A DNA stretch of 64,000 nt from DATBAT01 sp963824805 (GTDB taxonomy: Bacteria; Acidobacteriota; Terriglobia; Terriglobales; Acidobacteriaceae). The stretch lies in contig CAWGQZ010000047.1 in the NCBI GenBank assembly GCA_963824805.1, positions 1-64,000 on the forward strand, read 5' to 3'. Shown here one piece after another: positions 19,151 through 26,814 of this stretch. How positions within the stretch are numbered: the stretch's first letter is position 1; each line of letters starts with the position of its first letter. Under the pieces are notes generated by a model, which was not told the origin of the DNA, did not search any database, and saw only the letters and a program-made list of their open reading frames with translations. The position numbers and the translations under genes were made by a program.

Positions 19151-20152
19151 CTAAATTTCACTCTTCGCGCTGCGTGTCATTAGCTCGCGAATCGCGTCTC
19201 GCGGTGGCTTCCCTTCGTGCAGAATTGCGTGCATCTGCTGCGTGATTGGCATTTCGACCGAATTCGCCCTCGCCAACCCAACCGCAGCCGTAGTGGTGAA
19301 GACTCCCTCGGCAACTGCACCATGCATGCCTGCAATGATTTCCGGCAACTTCCTGCCACGCCCCAACTCCGCGCCTACGCTACGGTTTCGGGACAGTCCC
19401 CCTGTGCACGTCAGAACCAGATCGCCTAATCCGGCAAGCCCAGCTAGAGTTCGGGCTTCGCCACCACAGGCGACGGCTAGTCGCGTAATTTCCGCTAACC
19501 CACGGGTAATCAAGGCGGCGATCGAGTTGTGCCCTAACCCCAACCCGTCGCAGACACCGGCGGCAATGGCAATCACATTCTTCAGCGCACCACCCAGTTC
19601 GACCCCAATTACATCGTCGTTGGTATAGAGCCGAAAGGTGGGATCACTGAATTCGCGCTGCACCGCCTCAGCGAGCCCGGCGTCAGTAGAAGCGATCGTG
19701 ATCGCTGTCGGATCCCCGCGAGCTACCTCGCGTGCAAAGGTAGGGCCGCTCAGGGCGCCAACCCTGGCTCGAAAGTGCGACAATTCGGCAGAAATCACCT
19801 GCGTCATCCGCAACAGGCCATCCTCCTCCAGACCCTTGGTCGCGCTGACGAACAGCATTTTGTCACTCACATGCGGGCGCATCTGCTGAAACAACTTACG
19901 GCAGTGCTGCGACGGCATTGCGCTGATGACGATCTCAGCGCCAGTCAGCGCCTCCTCCAAATCCCCCGTTACGGAGACTGTTTCCGGAATCTGGCAACCG
20001 GGTAGAAACTGCAGGTTTTCCCGAGCCTGGGCAATTGACTGGCGAACTTCAGGTTCCAACGCCCATAGTCGTACGGCATGCGATTTATTTCTTCCGAGAG
20101 CAATCGCGAGACCGGTGCCCCATGCTCCCGCTCCGATGACTGCAATTTTCAT
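19151..20152 (-). CDS. gpsA: Glycerol-3-phosphate dehydrogenase [NAD(P)+]
   Basis: Cytosolic enzyme reducing dihydroxyacetone phosphate to sn-glycerol-3-phosphate for phospholipid synthesis. About 333 residues, starting MKIAVIGAGAWGTGLAIALG (Rossmann GxGxxG). It has SATKGLEED, LSGPTFAREVARGDPTA, GALKNVIAIAAG with the catalytic Lys, and GLGDLVLTCTGGLSRNR. Start at 20152 is chosen because it overlaps the plsY stop as ATGA and follows GGGGGAG. A start 12 bases earlier is also open. Coupling to plsY fits their consecutive steps. Confidence 0.96.
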   Translation of the reverse strand: MKIAVIGAGAWGTGLAIALGRNKSHAVRLWALEPEVRQSIAQARENLQFLPGCQIPETVSVTGDLEEALTGAEIVISAMPSQHCRKLFQQMRPHVSDKMLFVSATKGLEEDGLLRMTQVISAELSHFRARVGALSGPTFAREVARGDPTAITIASTDAGLAEAVQREFSDPTFRLYTNDDVIGVELGGALKNVIAIAAGVCDGLGLGHNSIAALITRGLAEITRLAVACGGEARTLAGLAGLGDLVLTCTGGLSRNRSVGAELGRGRKLPEIIAGMHGAVAEGVFTTTAAVGLARANSVEMPITQQMHAILHEGKPPRDAIRELMTRSAKSEI

Positions 20153-20736
20153 CGGCTCCCCCATCGACTTTCGCAGCCATTGAGCAGCCGCTGGATGTTT
20201 TCATGATGCTTCGCAACAACGAGCGCAGAGGCCACCACTACGAAAATCAGAACCGAGGGGACAAGGCCGAAGAACCATGCGGCCAGCGGTAAAGCCACAA
20301 ACATTGCCATCGATGCTAATGAAACATAGCGGAAGAGCAGGAAAATCGCGGCAAATACAGCCATGGCCACCAGCGCGGCTTTGGGTACGAGCACGAGAAA
20401 AGCGCCGGTCCCGGTGGCAACCCCTTTGCCACCGCGAAATTTCAGCCACAAGGGAAATACGTGACCCAGGATGGCGAACAGGGCAGCGACTGCCTCCAAC
20501 TTTGTGTTGCCGGAGAACAGGTGTGCCGCCAGCAAGACTGCCCCAGCACCCTTCAGTCCGTCCAACAACAATGTGACAAAGCCCAGGGTTGGCGACGTCC
20601 GCGAAACGTTGGTAGCGCCTATATTGCCGCTACCGGTCTGGCGCACATCTTTACCGCGCAAGCCGCGTACCAGCAAATAACCAAAAGGAATCGAGCCTAG
20701 CAAGTAGCTTAGCGCGGCAATCAGAGTGAGCGGCAT
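20149..20736 (-). CDS. plsY: Acyl-phosphate glycerol-3-phosphate acyltransferase
   Basis: Integral membrane enzyme that acylates glycerol-3-phosphate using acyl phosphate, the first committed phospholipid step. 195 residues with five hydrophobic segments. It has the three family motifs: GSIPFGYLLVRGLRGKDVRQTGSGNIGATN, LFAILGHVFPLWLKFRGGKGVATG, and a later conserved glycine-rich loop. It is translationally coupled to gpsA downstream and starts one base after thpR ends. Confidence 0.95.
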   Translation of the reverse strand: MPLTLIAALSYLLGSIPFGYLLVRGLRGKDVRQTGSGNIGATNVSRTSPTLGFVTLLLDGLKGAGAVLLAAHLFSGNTKLEAVAALFAILGHVFPLWLKFRGGKGVATGTGAFLVLVPKAALVAMAVFAAIFLLFRYVSLASMAMFVALPLAAWFFGLVPSVLIFVVVASALVVAKHHENIQRLLNGCESRWGSR

Positions 20737-20737
20737 T

Positions 20738-21322
20738 TCAGGAGTTCAACGGGTAGCACGCGATTTTTGTGTAGCGCGCACCCTCTCGCAAGGTCCGGCT
20801 CTCATACAAAAAGAACTCGCGGGCGCTCATCGTACCAAAGTCAGGAGAGGAAAGATTCCCAAGCTTCTCTTGCAGTTTGGCGAACCGCCGGTTAACCCGG
20901 TCGCCCTTTTGCCTGCCGGGAGCCGCGGAGCCGATACGCGCTAAAGTGAGGTGCGGGCTGAAGGCATGACTTTCTTTCGCAATGCCTAGAGATGCCGTGG
21001 CGGCGTCGATGCTGGCAGCAACCCTTTGAAGCTCGGGATCCGTTTCGATTCCGATCCAGAACACTCGTGGAGATTTTGCAGTGGGGAAAAAACCGAAACC
21101 GCGAAAACTGATATAGAAGGTTTTAGACGCGACCTGGGATAGCACCCGCTTCACTTGCTCGACCGATTCTTCGGGCTGTTCCCCGATAAACTTGAGAGTC
21201 ACATGCAGCGACTCCGGCCGAACCCATCGCACGTCGGGAGCGAATTCCTGAACTCCTTCCATGAACCGCTGAATGCGGCTGCGGATCGCATCATCAATGT
21301 CCAAAGCAACAAAGATCCGCAT
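20738..21322 (-). CDS. thpR: RNA 2',3'-cyclic phosphodiesterase (LigT/ThpR)
   Basis: A 2H phosphoesterase of 194 residues that opens 2',3'-cyclic phosphates on RNA. Both catalytic HxTL motifs are present: HVTLKF (residues ~41-46) and HLTLARI (~127). The start MRIFVALDIDD is typical. It lies between cinA and plsY with gaps of nine and one bases, so it is in the operon, although its role is unrelated to lipid synthesis. Confidence 0.93.
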   Translation of the reverse strand: MRIFVALDIDDAIRSRIQRFMEGVQEFAPDVRWVRPESLHVTLKFIGEQPEESVEQVKRVLSQVASKTFYISFRGFGFFPTAKSPRVFWIGIETDPELQRVAASIDAATASLGIAKESHAFSPHLTLARIGSAAPGRQKGDRVNRRFAKLQEKLGNLSSPDFGTMSAREFFLYESRTLREGARYTKIACYPLNS

Positions 21323-21331
21323 CGCTCTACC

Positions 21332-22579
21332 CTACCCCACCAATTTCTTTCTCACCATATCCAAGGCCACCTGCGACGCAAACCATCGGATTCTCTGCCG
21401 GTCTCCAGGGAATCGCCTTTCTATCACTTCAGTTCCCTGTTCGCTCGCTACAGCATGAAATACCAATCCCACCGGTTTCTCTTCAGTACCGCCCGCCGGG
21501 CCCGCCACACCAGTGATACCAACTCCAATGGTTGCGGCGCAGCGTTTGCGGATTCCCTCTGCCAGCGCGATCGCCACTTCTGAACTCACTGCCCCATGCT
21601 TCTCAATCAATTTAGTCGGCACATCCGCAAACTTCGTCTTCAATTCATTGGAATACACCACCGCTCCGCCCAGAAAATATCGAGAGCTTCCCGCAACCGA
21701 AGTAATCCGTTCCGCGAGTAGGCCGCCGGTGCAACTCTCCGCCGCGGCGAGGGTCGCATGCCGCATCTGAAGGTAGTACCCCACAATCTGTTCCAGCGAA
21801 TCCCCATTGTCAGAAAAAACCAAGTTGCCTAGTTCGATTTCAATCTTCTCCGCCAGCGTATCCACTCGCTCCTGCGCGGCTTCGATCGATGTCCCACTGG
21901 TACGCAGGTGTAACTGAATTTCCCCAGCTCCAGCCAGAATTGTGGTTTGAACGTCCGGGAAGGTCGTATAGATCGGCGCCACCCGAGCATCACAATTCGA
22001 CTCACCAATTCCCGCAATTTTCAGCAGCCGGGTAGCAATGAATACTTGTGGAAGCTTCGCCCGAAGCCGTGCCACCACCTGTGCCTCAACCAATGCCTTC
22101 AGTTCATGCGGAGGTCCCGGAAGCAGGATGATGATGCGCTCGCGGCCCTCAAACTTGCCGGTGATCCACTGGCCGGGAGCGGTGCCGTTTGGATTAGGTA
22201 GAACGGTAGCTCCAGTAATGACATCGGCTTGCTTAAAATTGTTGGACGACATCTTGAACTTATATGAGGCGAATCTTTCCTCAATCCACGCAAGAATCTT
22301 GGGATCCCGCCGAAGCGGAAGTCCCAATGCATCCGCCACTGCCTCGCGAGTGAGGTCATCTTCGGTCGGACCCAGTCCTCCTATAAAAATGATTACATCT
22401 GACCGGCTGAGCGCGAGCAGAGCGGTCGAAGTGAGGTGTTCGCGACTGTCCCCGACAATAGTTTTGAAAGCAACTTCAACACCAAGGTCGTTAAGCTTTT
22501 CGGTGAGATGGAGAGAATTAGTGTCCTGCCGGAACGGAGTGAGCATCTCCGATCCGATAGCAATGATTTCCGCGTTCAC
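21332..22579 (-). CDS. cinA: CinA family protein, NMN deamidase / nucleotide hydrolase
   Basis: About 415 residues with two domains: an N-terminal MoCF_biosynth/COG1058 domain (AEIIAIGSEMLTPFRQDTNS, GGLGPTEDDLTREAV, LLPGPPHELK) and a C-terminal CinA amidase domain (LAAAESCTGGLLAERIT, GVGITGVAGPAGGTEEKPVG). The start is taken as the GTG at 22579, matching homologues. No Shine-Dalgarno is visible, but a TACACT hexamer ends six bases upstream. Start sites further upstream would add residues with no family match. Role: pyridine nucleotide salvage. Confidence 0.92.
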   Translation of the reverse strand: MNAEIIAIGSEMLTPFRQDTNSLHLTEKLNDLGVEVAFKTIVGDSREHLTSTALLALSRSDVIIFIGGLGPTEDDLTREAVADALGLPLRRDPKILAWIEERFASYKFKMSSNNFKQADVITGATVLPNPNGTAPGQWITGKFEGRERIIILLPGPPHELKALVEAQVVARLRAKLPQVFIATRLLKIAGIGESNCDARVAPIYTTFPDVQTTILAGAGEIQLHLRTSGTSIEAAQERVDTLAEKIEIELGNLVFSDNGDSLEQIVGYYLQMRHATLAAAESCTGGLLAERITSVAGSSRYFLGGAVVYSNELKTKFADVPTKLIEKHGAVSSEVAIALAEGIRKRCAATIGVGITGVAGPAGGTEEKPVGLVFHAVASEQGTEVIERRFPGDRQRIRWFASQVALDMVRKKLVG

Positions 22580-22613
22580 GCTTAGAGTGTAAATGAATAC
22601 GCAGAAGGGACGA

Positions 22614-23681
22614 TCACGACACGAGATCCGGGATGAGCGGCAGTCCTTGAATGTCCCACGATAAATGATGCACTTCTCCGGTCGTCGCCAACACCACTGA
22701 TCGCCCCGGAGCAAATGCCAGCCCGACTAGGTTCGAACCGGCTACCTGCAGCGCTGCTTTTCTGTCTGGGGCGATCTTCACGATGCCGCGTTTCCCGGCC
22801 AGGGACGCCGCTACGTACAAGTTGCTGTCTTTATCGAACGCTAAACCCTGAGGACGCCCCAACCCGCGGAAGAAGGTTGACACCGCACCGTGCCGGTCGA
22901 TCTTGTAGACGGTGTCAAAACTTGACGTGGTGGGACCGGTCACAAACAAATTACCCAGCGGATCAAAGGCCAAGTGGTAAGCCGAGACACTCGGTTCAAG
23001 CGTCGCGAATACGAATATCTGACGATCGCGACCGATCTTGAAGATAGTTCCACTGCGATCACCAACATAGAGATTCTCTTCGCGGTCAAAGGCCATGCCG
23101 GTAGCAATGCCCATGCCTTCCGCATACGATGTCATGGTTCCATTCGACGCCACCCGATACACCGTTCCATCGAAGCGCGACGACACGTACATCTGTCCGG
23201 CACGGTCGAAAGCAATTGCGGTGGGGTTCATCATGTCACCCACGAAGGGCTTCAATTCGTAGTTGGTGTCGATGCGGAAGATCGCTACTGGAACTTTTTG
23301 TCCGCGCGATCCCGAGAACGTCACATAAATGTTGCCCTCGGCATCCAGCGCAGGGTTGGTTACGGGATGCAAGTTCTCGGCAATGGTGACGGCTACCTTC
23401 AATTGATGCGGATTGCTGGAGTGGCCATTGGTCGAAATCACAATGGGCCCGGATGACGCCCCTGGCGGGACCCTCGCCACCATGAACTCATCAGAGCTGA
23501 TTACAACCGCTCCGTCGAGCTTTCCAAATTGCACTCGCGGACGGCGAAGCTCCGCGGGGCGCAGGGCTTTGCCATGAATGCGCACTTCGCCGCCCGGCAG
23601 GGCCGCAGGCGGCGAAACTGCCTCAATCTGAGGGCTTCCATTGGCGGGTTTCTTGCCGAGCAGACGATCTGAAATTCCCAT
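22614..23681 (-). CDS. IPT/TIG and NHL beta-propeller protein
   Basis: A 355-residue protein with an N-terminal IPT/TIG Ig-like domain (IEAVSPPAALPGGEVRIHGK, residues ~19-95). It is followed by about five NHL/SMP-30-like propeller blades, seen as repeats of the form AFDxxxNLYVxxxxxxxIxKI (DAEGNIYV, DRAGQMYV, DREENLYV, DPLGNLFV, DKDSNLYV). There is no signal peptide. It lies between pgpA and cinA, 30 and 34 bases from each, so it is co-transcribed with them. No enzymatic residues can be assigned. Confidence 0.78.
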   Translation of the reverse strand: MGISDRLLGKKPANGSPQIEAVSPPAALPGGEVRIHGKALRPAELRRPRVQFGKLDGAVVISSDEFMVARVPPGASSGPIVISTNGHSSNPHQLKVAVTIAENLHPVTNPALDAEGNIYVTFSGSRGQKVPVAIFRIDTNYELKPFVGDMMNPTAIAFDRAGQMYVSSRFDGTVYRVASNGTMTSYAEGMGIATGMAFDREENLYVGDRSGTIFKIGRDRQIFVFATLEPSVSAYHLAFDPLGNLFVTGPTTSSFDTVYKIDRHGAVSTFFRGLGRPQGLAFDKDSNLYVAASLAGKRGIVKIAPDRKAALQVAGSNLVGLAFAPGRSVVLATTGEVHHLSWDIQGLPLIPDLVS

Positions 23682-23711
23682 GGACGTATTTCCTGATAGA
23701 CGCGCCGGGGA

Positions 23712-24215
23712 CTAACGGGACAGCAAGCCGAAATGCAAAACCACCTGCATCACAGCCAGCGCATAAAGGCCGGCTCCTACATCATCGAGCACTATGCCTG
23801 TGCCTTGCGGAAGGCGTTCCAACTGCCGAACCGGTGGGGGCTTCAAGATATCGTACCCACGAAAAAGTATAAATCCCAGCAGCAGGGATTTCCATGTTAG
23901 CGGGACTGCAATTACAGCAATCAGCTGCCCGGCCACTTCATCGATCACCACAAACTGGGGATCTTTCTTACCATAAGCCACTGCGACTCGAGTTGCAGCC
24001 GGAATGCCGATCCCAATCGCCAACAGTGCAAGTAGGATCGCAGCGACGGGTTGGAAGTGAGGCTCAATAAAACGGCTCACCCCCCACCACAGAAGCACTG
24101 CCCCCAGCGAGCCCCAGGTACCGGGCCCCGGCTTGAGCCAACCAATGCCGAAGAAAGTAGCTACGAGACGAGCCCAAAGTGGCGCCACTCCGTCATTCCG
24201 CAGAACCTGATTCAT
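23712..24215 (-). CDS. pgpA: Phosphatidylglycerophosphatase A
   Basis: Inner-membrane phosphatase converting phosphatidylglycerophosphate to phosphatidylglycerol. 167 residues with the PgpA signature FFGIGWLKPGPGTWGSLGAV, a DPQFVVIDEVAGQLIA segment carrying the conserved acidic residues, the GFILFRGYDILKPPPVR loop, and LDDVGAGLYA. Its place in the operon with plsY and gpsA fits phospholipid synthesis. Confidence 0.93.
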   Translation of the reverse strand: MNQVLRNDGVAPLWARLVATFFGIGWLKPGPGTWGSLGAVLLWWGVSRFIEPHFQPVAAILLALLAIGIGIPAATRVAVAYGKKDPQFVVIDEVAGQLIAVIAVPLTWKSLLLGFILFRGYDILKPPPVRQLERLPQGTGIVLDDVGAGLYALAVMQVVLHFGLLSR

Positions 24216-24257
24216 GATAGCCCTGCAGTTCCACCGGCTGGGGTGCGCGCCCGCGCC

Positions 24258-24464
24258 TCAGTGAATGCTTTCCGGTTCGTCTTCTTTCCGGACCTCGTCC
24301 TCAACTTCCGATCCTGGGGAAGCGATCCTGTAGGCGCCGCTGGCCCATTTCCCGAGGTCGATAAGCCGGCACCGGTCGCTGCAAAAAGGAAACTCCGGGG
24401 CTTTCGCCTGGACGGTTTTCTTGCAGATCGGACACTTCAGCTTTAGTGCGCGTTTACCTGCCAT
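24258..24464 (-). CDS. yacG: YacG-type zinc-ribbon protein (DNA gyrase inhibitor family)
   Basis: A 68-residue protein with a C-x2-C zinc half (CPICKK), then CSDRCRLIDLGKW, the classical YacG signature with four cysteines. E. coli YacG binds and inhibits gyrase; whether this holds here is inferred. It starts six bases after the rimO stop. Confidence 0.9.
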   Translation of the reverse strand: MAGKRALKLKCPICKKTVQAKAPEFPFCSDRCRLIDLGKWASGAYRIASPGSEVEDEVRKEDEPESIH

Positions 24465-24470
24465 GGTTTC

Positions 24471-25961
24471 CTACACTATCTTGGCCACCAGATCGTAATC
24501 GTGCGATTCTGTAATTTGGCAACGATAGAACTGGCCGAAGGCCGGCGTCACATCTTCCCGCACATCGTTCACGAATACTTTTCCGTCGATTTCCGGCGCA
24601 TGCATCACGGTGCGTCCTTCCAGTAGTAAATCGCTTTCCTCGGAGATACCTTCCAGCAGGAGATCGAATTCCTTGCCAATGAGAAATCGTTTCCGCCGCT
24701 TGCTGATACCGCGCTGGATCTGCATCAAGTGCTTCCGGCGGCGTTCAATTTCGCGGCCCGGAACCTTGTTATGCTGAGAGTACGCGGCTGCGCCTTCCTG
24801 GTCGGAGTAGCTGAACGCTCCCGCCCAATCAAACCGAGCCTCTTTTACGAACTGGCAGAGTTCTTCAAACTCCTGCTCGGTCTCTCCCGGAAAACCTACG
24901 ATGAAAGACGTCCGCAGGGTAACTTCCGGTATCGTCTGCCGCATCCTTTCGATTGATTTCATGAATAGATCAGAGCCGCCGCCACGCTTCATGCGTTTCA
25001 AGACCGATGGCGACGCATGTTGCAGCGGAACGTCGATATAGGAACAAATCTTTTCATGGACCGCGATCGTGTCCAGCAACTTGCCGGTAATCTTATTGGG
25101 ATAGGCGTATAAGAACCGTACCCAGCGCAGATCGTCGATTGCCGCTAGTTTTTCCAGCAGCAACGCAAGCCCGTCTTTCAGACCGAAATCTTCCCCGTAG
25201 CAGGTCGTGTCCTGGCCAATCAGCGTTATTTCCCGGACGCCAGATCGCGCCAGTCGCTCGGCCTCAGCCACGACAGATTCAAAACGCCGCGAACGGAATT
25301 TTCCGCGCAATTGCGGAATAATGCAGAAACCGCAAGGATGGTCGCAGCCCTCGGCAATCTTGATATAGGCAGTATGTCCGGGAGTGGCAAGCACGCGTGG
25401 AGTGGTCTCGTCGTAAAGGTAGTTGGGAAGATCAGCGATCGCGCCGTCCCAGCTCTCGCGCGAAAATCTACCCTGCGATTCCCTAAGATTGCCCTCCGCC
25501 CGGCCTTGCAGGATGGTGAAAGGTGAAGTCGGCTCTGATGGAGAGGCAATCCCGGCCGCGGCAATAATTTTGTCCAGCTCACCGGTACCGACTATCGCAT
25601 CGATTTCCGGAATGTTCTTGCGAATTTCATCGCGGTAGCGTTCCACCAGGCATCCTGCGACCACCACTCTGCTGGCACGTCCCTTGGTCTTATGCCGCAC
25701 CATCTCCAGGATGGTGTCGACCGACTCCTTCTGCGCGCTTGCTATAAAGGAGCAGGTATTGACCACAATCACGTCTGCATCCGAAGAATTGGGAGTAAGT
25801 TCGGCCCCTGCCTGCTCAAGCATGCCCATCATCACTTCGCTGTCCACCAGGTTTTTGGGACAGCCCAAACTCACAAAGCCCACTTTCACAGGCTTCGCGG
25901 CAGAAGAATCGTTCTCGGCGACGACAGATTCCAGTAGTTCGGTGGAAGGAGATAAGGGCAT
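24471..25961 (-). CDS. rimO: Ribosomal protein S12 methylthiotransferase RimO
   Basis: Radical-SAM enzyme that methylthiolates the conserved Asp of ribosomal protein S12. 496 residues, about 50 longer than E. coli RimO because of an insertion around residues 150-190. It has the UPF0004 domain (GCPKNLVDSEVMMG), the radical-SAM cluster motif CDHPCGFC (CxxxCxxC), IPQLRGKFRSR, LIGQDTTCYGEDFG, and a C-terminal TRAM domain. It is the first gene of the eight-gene minus-strand run ending at gpsA. Confidence 0.95.
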   Translation of the reverse strand: MPLSPSTELLESVVAENDSSAAKPVKVGFVSLGCPKNLVDSEVMMGMLEQAGAELTPNSSDADVIVVNTCSFIASAQKESVDTILEMVRHKTKGRASRVVVAGCLVERYRDEIRKNIPEIDAIVGTGELDKIIAAAGIASPSEPTSPFTILQGRAEGNLRESQGRFSRESWDGAIADLPNYLYDETTPRVLATPGHTAYIKIAEGCDHPCGFCIIPQLRGKFRSRRFESVVAEAERLARSGVREITLIGQDTTCYGEDFGLKDGLALLLEKLAAIDDLRWVRFLYAYPNKITGKLLDTIAVHEKICSYIDVPLQHASPSVLKRMKRGGGSDLFMKSIERMRQTIPEVTLRTSFIVGFPGETEQEFEELCQFVKEARFDWAGAFSYSDQEGAAAYSQHNKVPGREIERRRKHLMQIQRGISKRRKRFLIGKEFDLLLEGISEESDLLLEGRTVMHAPEIDGKVFVNDVREDVTPAFGQFYRCQITESHDYDLVAKIV

Positions 25962-26111
25962 GCGTGGTTACTATCTTACCATCGCTTCAGGAACGGACTT
26001 TCGCGGCTGCGGGGGATGCCATGGTCATCAAAACAGGCATCTTGAAGGGATGCAAACATTTGCAACCGTGCTACTCTAGGAAAACAAAATCGGGCGATTG
26101 CAGGAGGAAAG

Positions 26112-26726
26112 ATGGTCCGCAACACATTGCTTACGATGTGCGCAGTGTTTCTGATCGCCGCCGGTCTGTCTGCGCAGGTGAATGACGTTTCAGCCGGTTT
26201 AGGCCGCACCTTTATCAGCGATCAAGGTGTGCAAGGTACCATTCTAAGCGACAGCAATATTCATTTTGGTGATGGGTTCAGCTATTCGCTAAGCTACGGA
26301 CGGCGATTGCTGGATGCAGGTTTCGCTTCACTAAGCGTTGAAATTCCGTTTGTTCACGACCCTACCATTGATTTGAATTTCGGCGCCAATATCGTACCCA
26401 AGAGTTACAGCGCCATCTTTCTTACACCGGCAATTCGAATCAATGCCTTTCCGCATTCCGCGGTTTCTCCATGGATCAGCGGCGGTGGGGGATTCGGTCA
26501 CTTTAGCCCTAGTTCCACCCTCGTGGCTGGCGGGGCCAGTAGTGCGAAGAGCACCACCAAGGGAGCCATCGAGCTAGGAGTCGGCCTTGATATCTCCCTG
26601 ATTGGCAACCTGAAGCTGCGTGGCGAACTGCGTGACTTCTACACCGGTGAGCCAGATTTCAACATCAAGCCCCAGGGCTACATGCACAACTACTTTGCTG
26701 GTGCTGGGCTGGTCTTGAGTTTCTAG
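26112..26726 (+). CDS. Outer-membrane beta-barrel protein
   Basis: 204 residues. Signal peptide (LLTMCAVFLIAAGLSAQ) and AGGAGG ribosome site seven bases upstream. The mature protein alternates polar and hydrophobic residues with many Gly/Ser turns (DGFSYSLSYGRRL, GGGGFGHFSPSSTL, LKLRGELRDFYTG) and ends GAGLVLSF with a terminal Phe, the usual outer-membrane-barrel ending. It resembles OmpA/OmpW-like eight-strand barrels; no ligand can be named. Confidence 0.72.
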   Translation: MVRNTLLTMCAVFLIAAGLSAQVNDVSAGLGRTFISDQGVQGTILSDSNIHFGDGFSYSLSYGRRLLDAGFASLSVEIPFVHDPTIDLNFGANIVPKSYSAIFLTPAIRINAFPHSAVSPWISGGGGFGHFSPSSTLVAGGASSAKSTTKGAIELGVGLDISLIGNLKLRGELRDFYTGEPDFNIKPQGYMHNYFAGAGLVLSF

Positions 26727-26735
26727 ACAGAATCC

Positions 26736-26770
26736 CAGTTGAGATAGCTCATCTAGGTCTCTGTCAACTG
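26736..26770. terminator. Weak hairpin between convergent genes
   Basis: CAGTTGA (26736-26742) pairs with TCAACTG (26764-26770) around a 21-base loop that contains a further short pairing. There is no T-run. It lies between the stops of the barrel gene and the transglutaminase gene. Confidence 0.3.
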
Positions 26771-26814
26771 CCCGGGGGCATGACTGGCCCTGGCCGCATA
26801 ACGCCTGCAGAAAA

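Noticed and set aside
20769..20795. Third possible copy of the TGTAGCGCGG hairpin
   Set aside because: It lies in the coding 3' end of thpR, where the residues ESRTLREGARYT are family-conserved, and the hairpin arms do not pair well.
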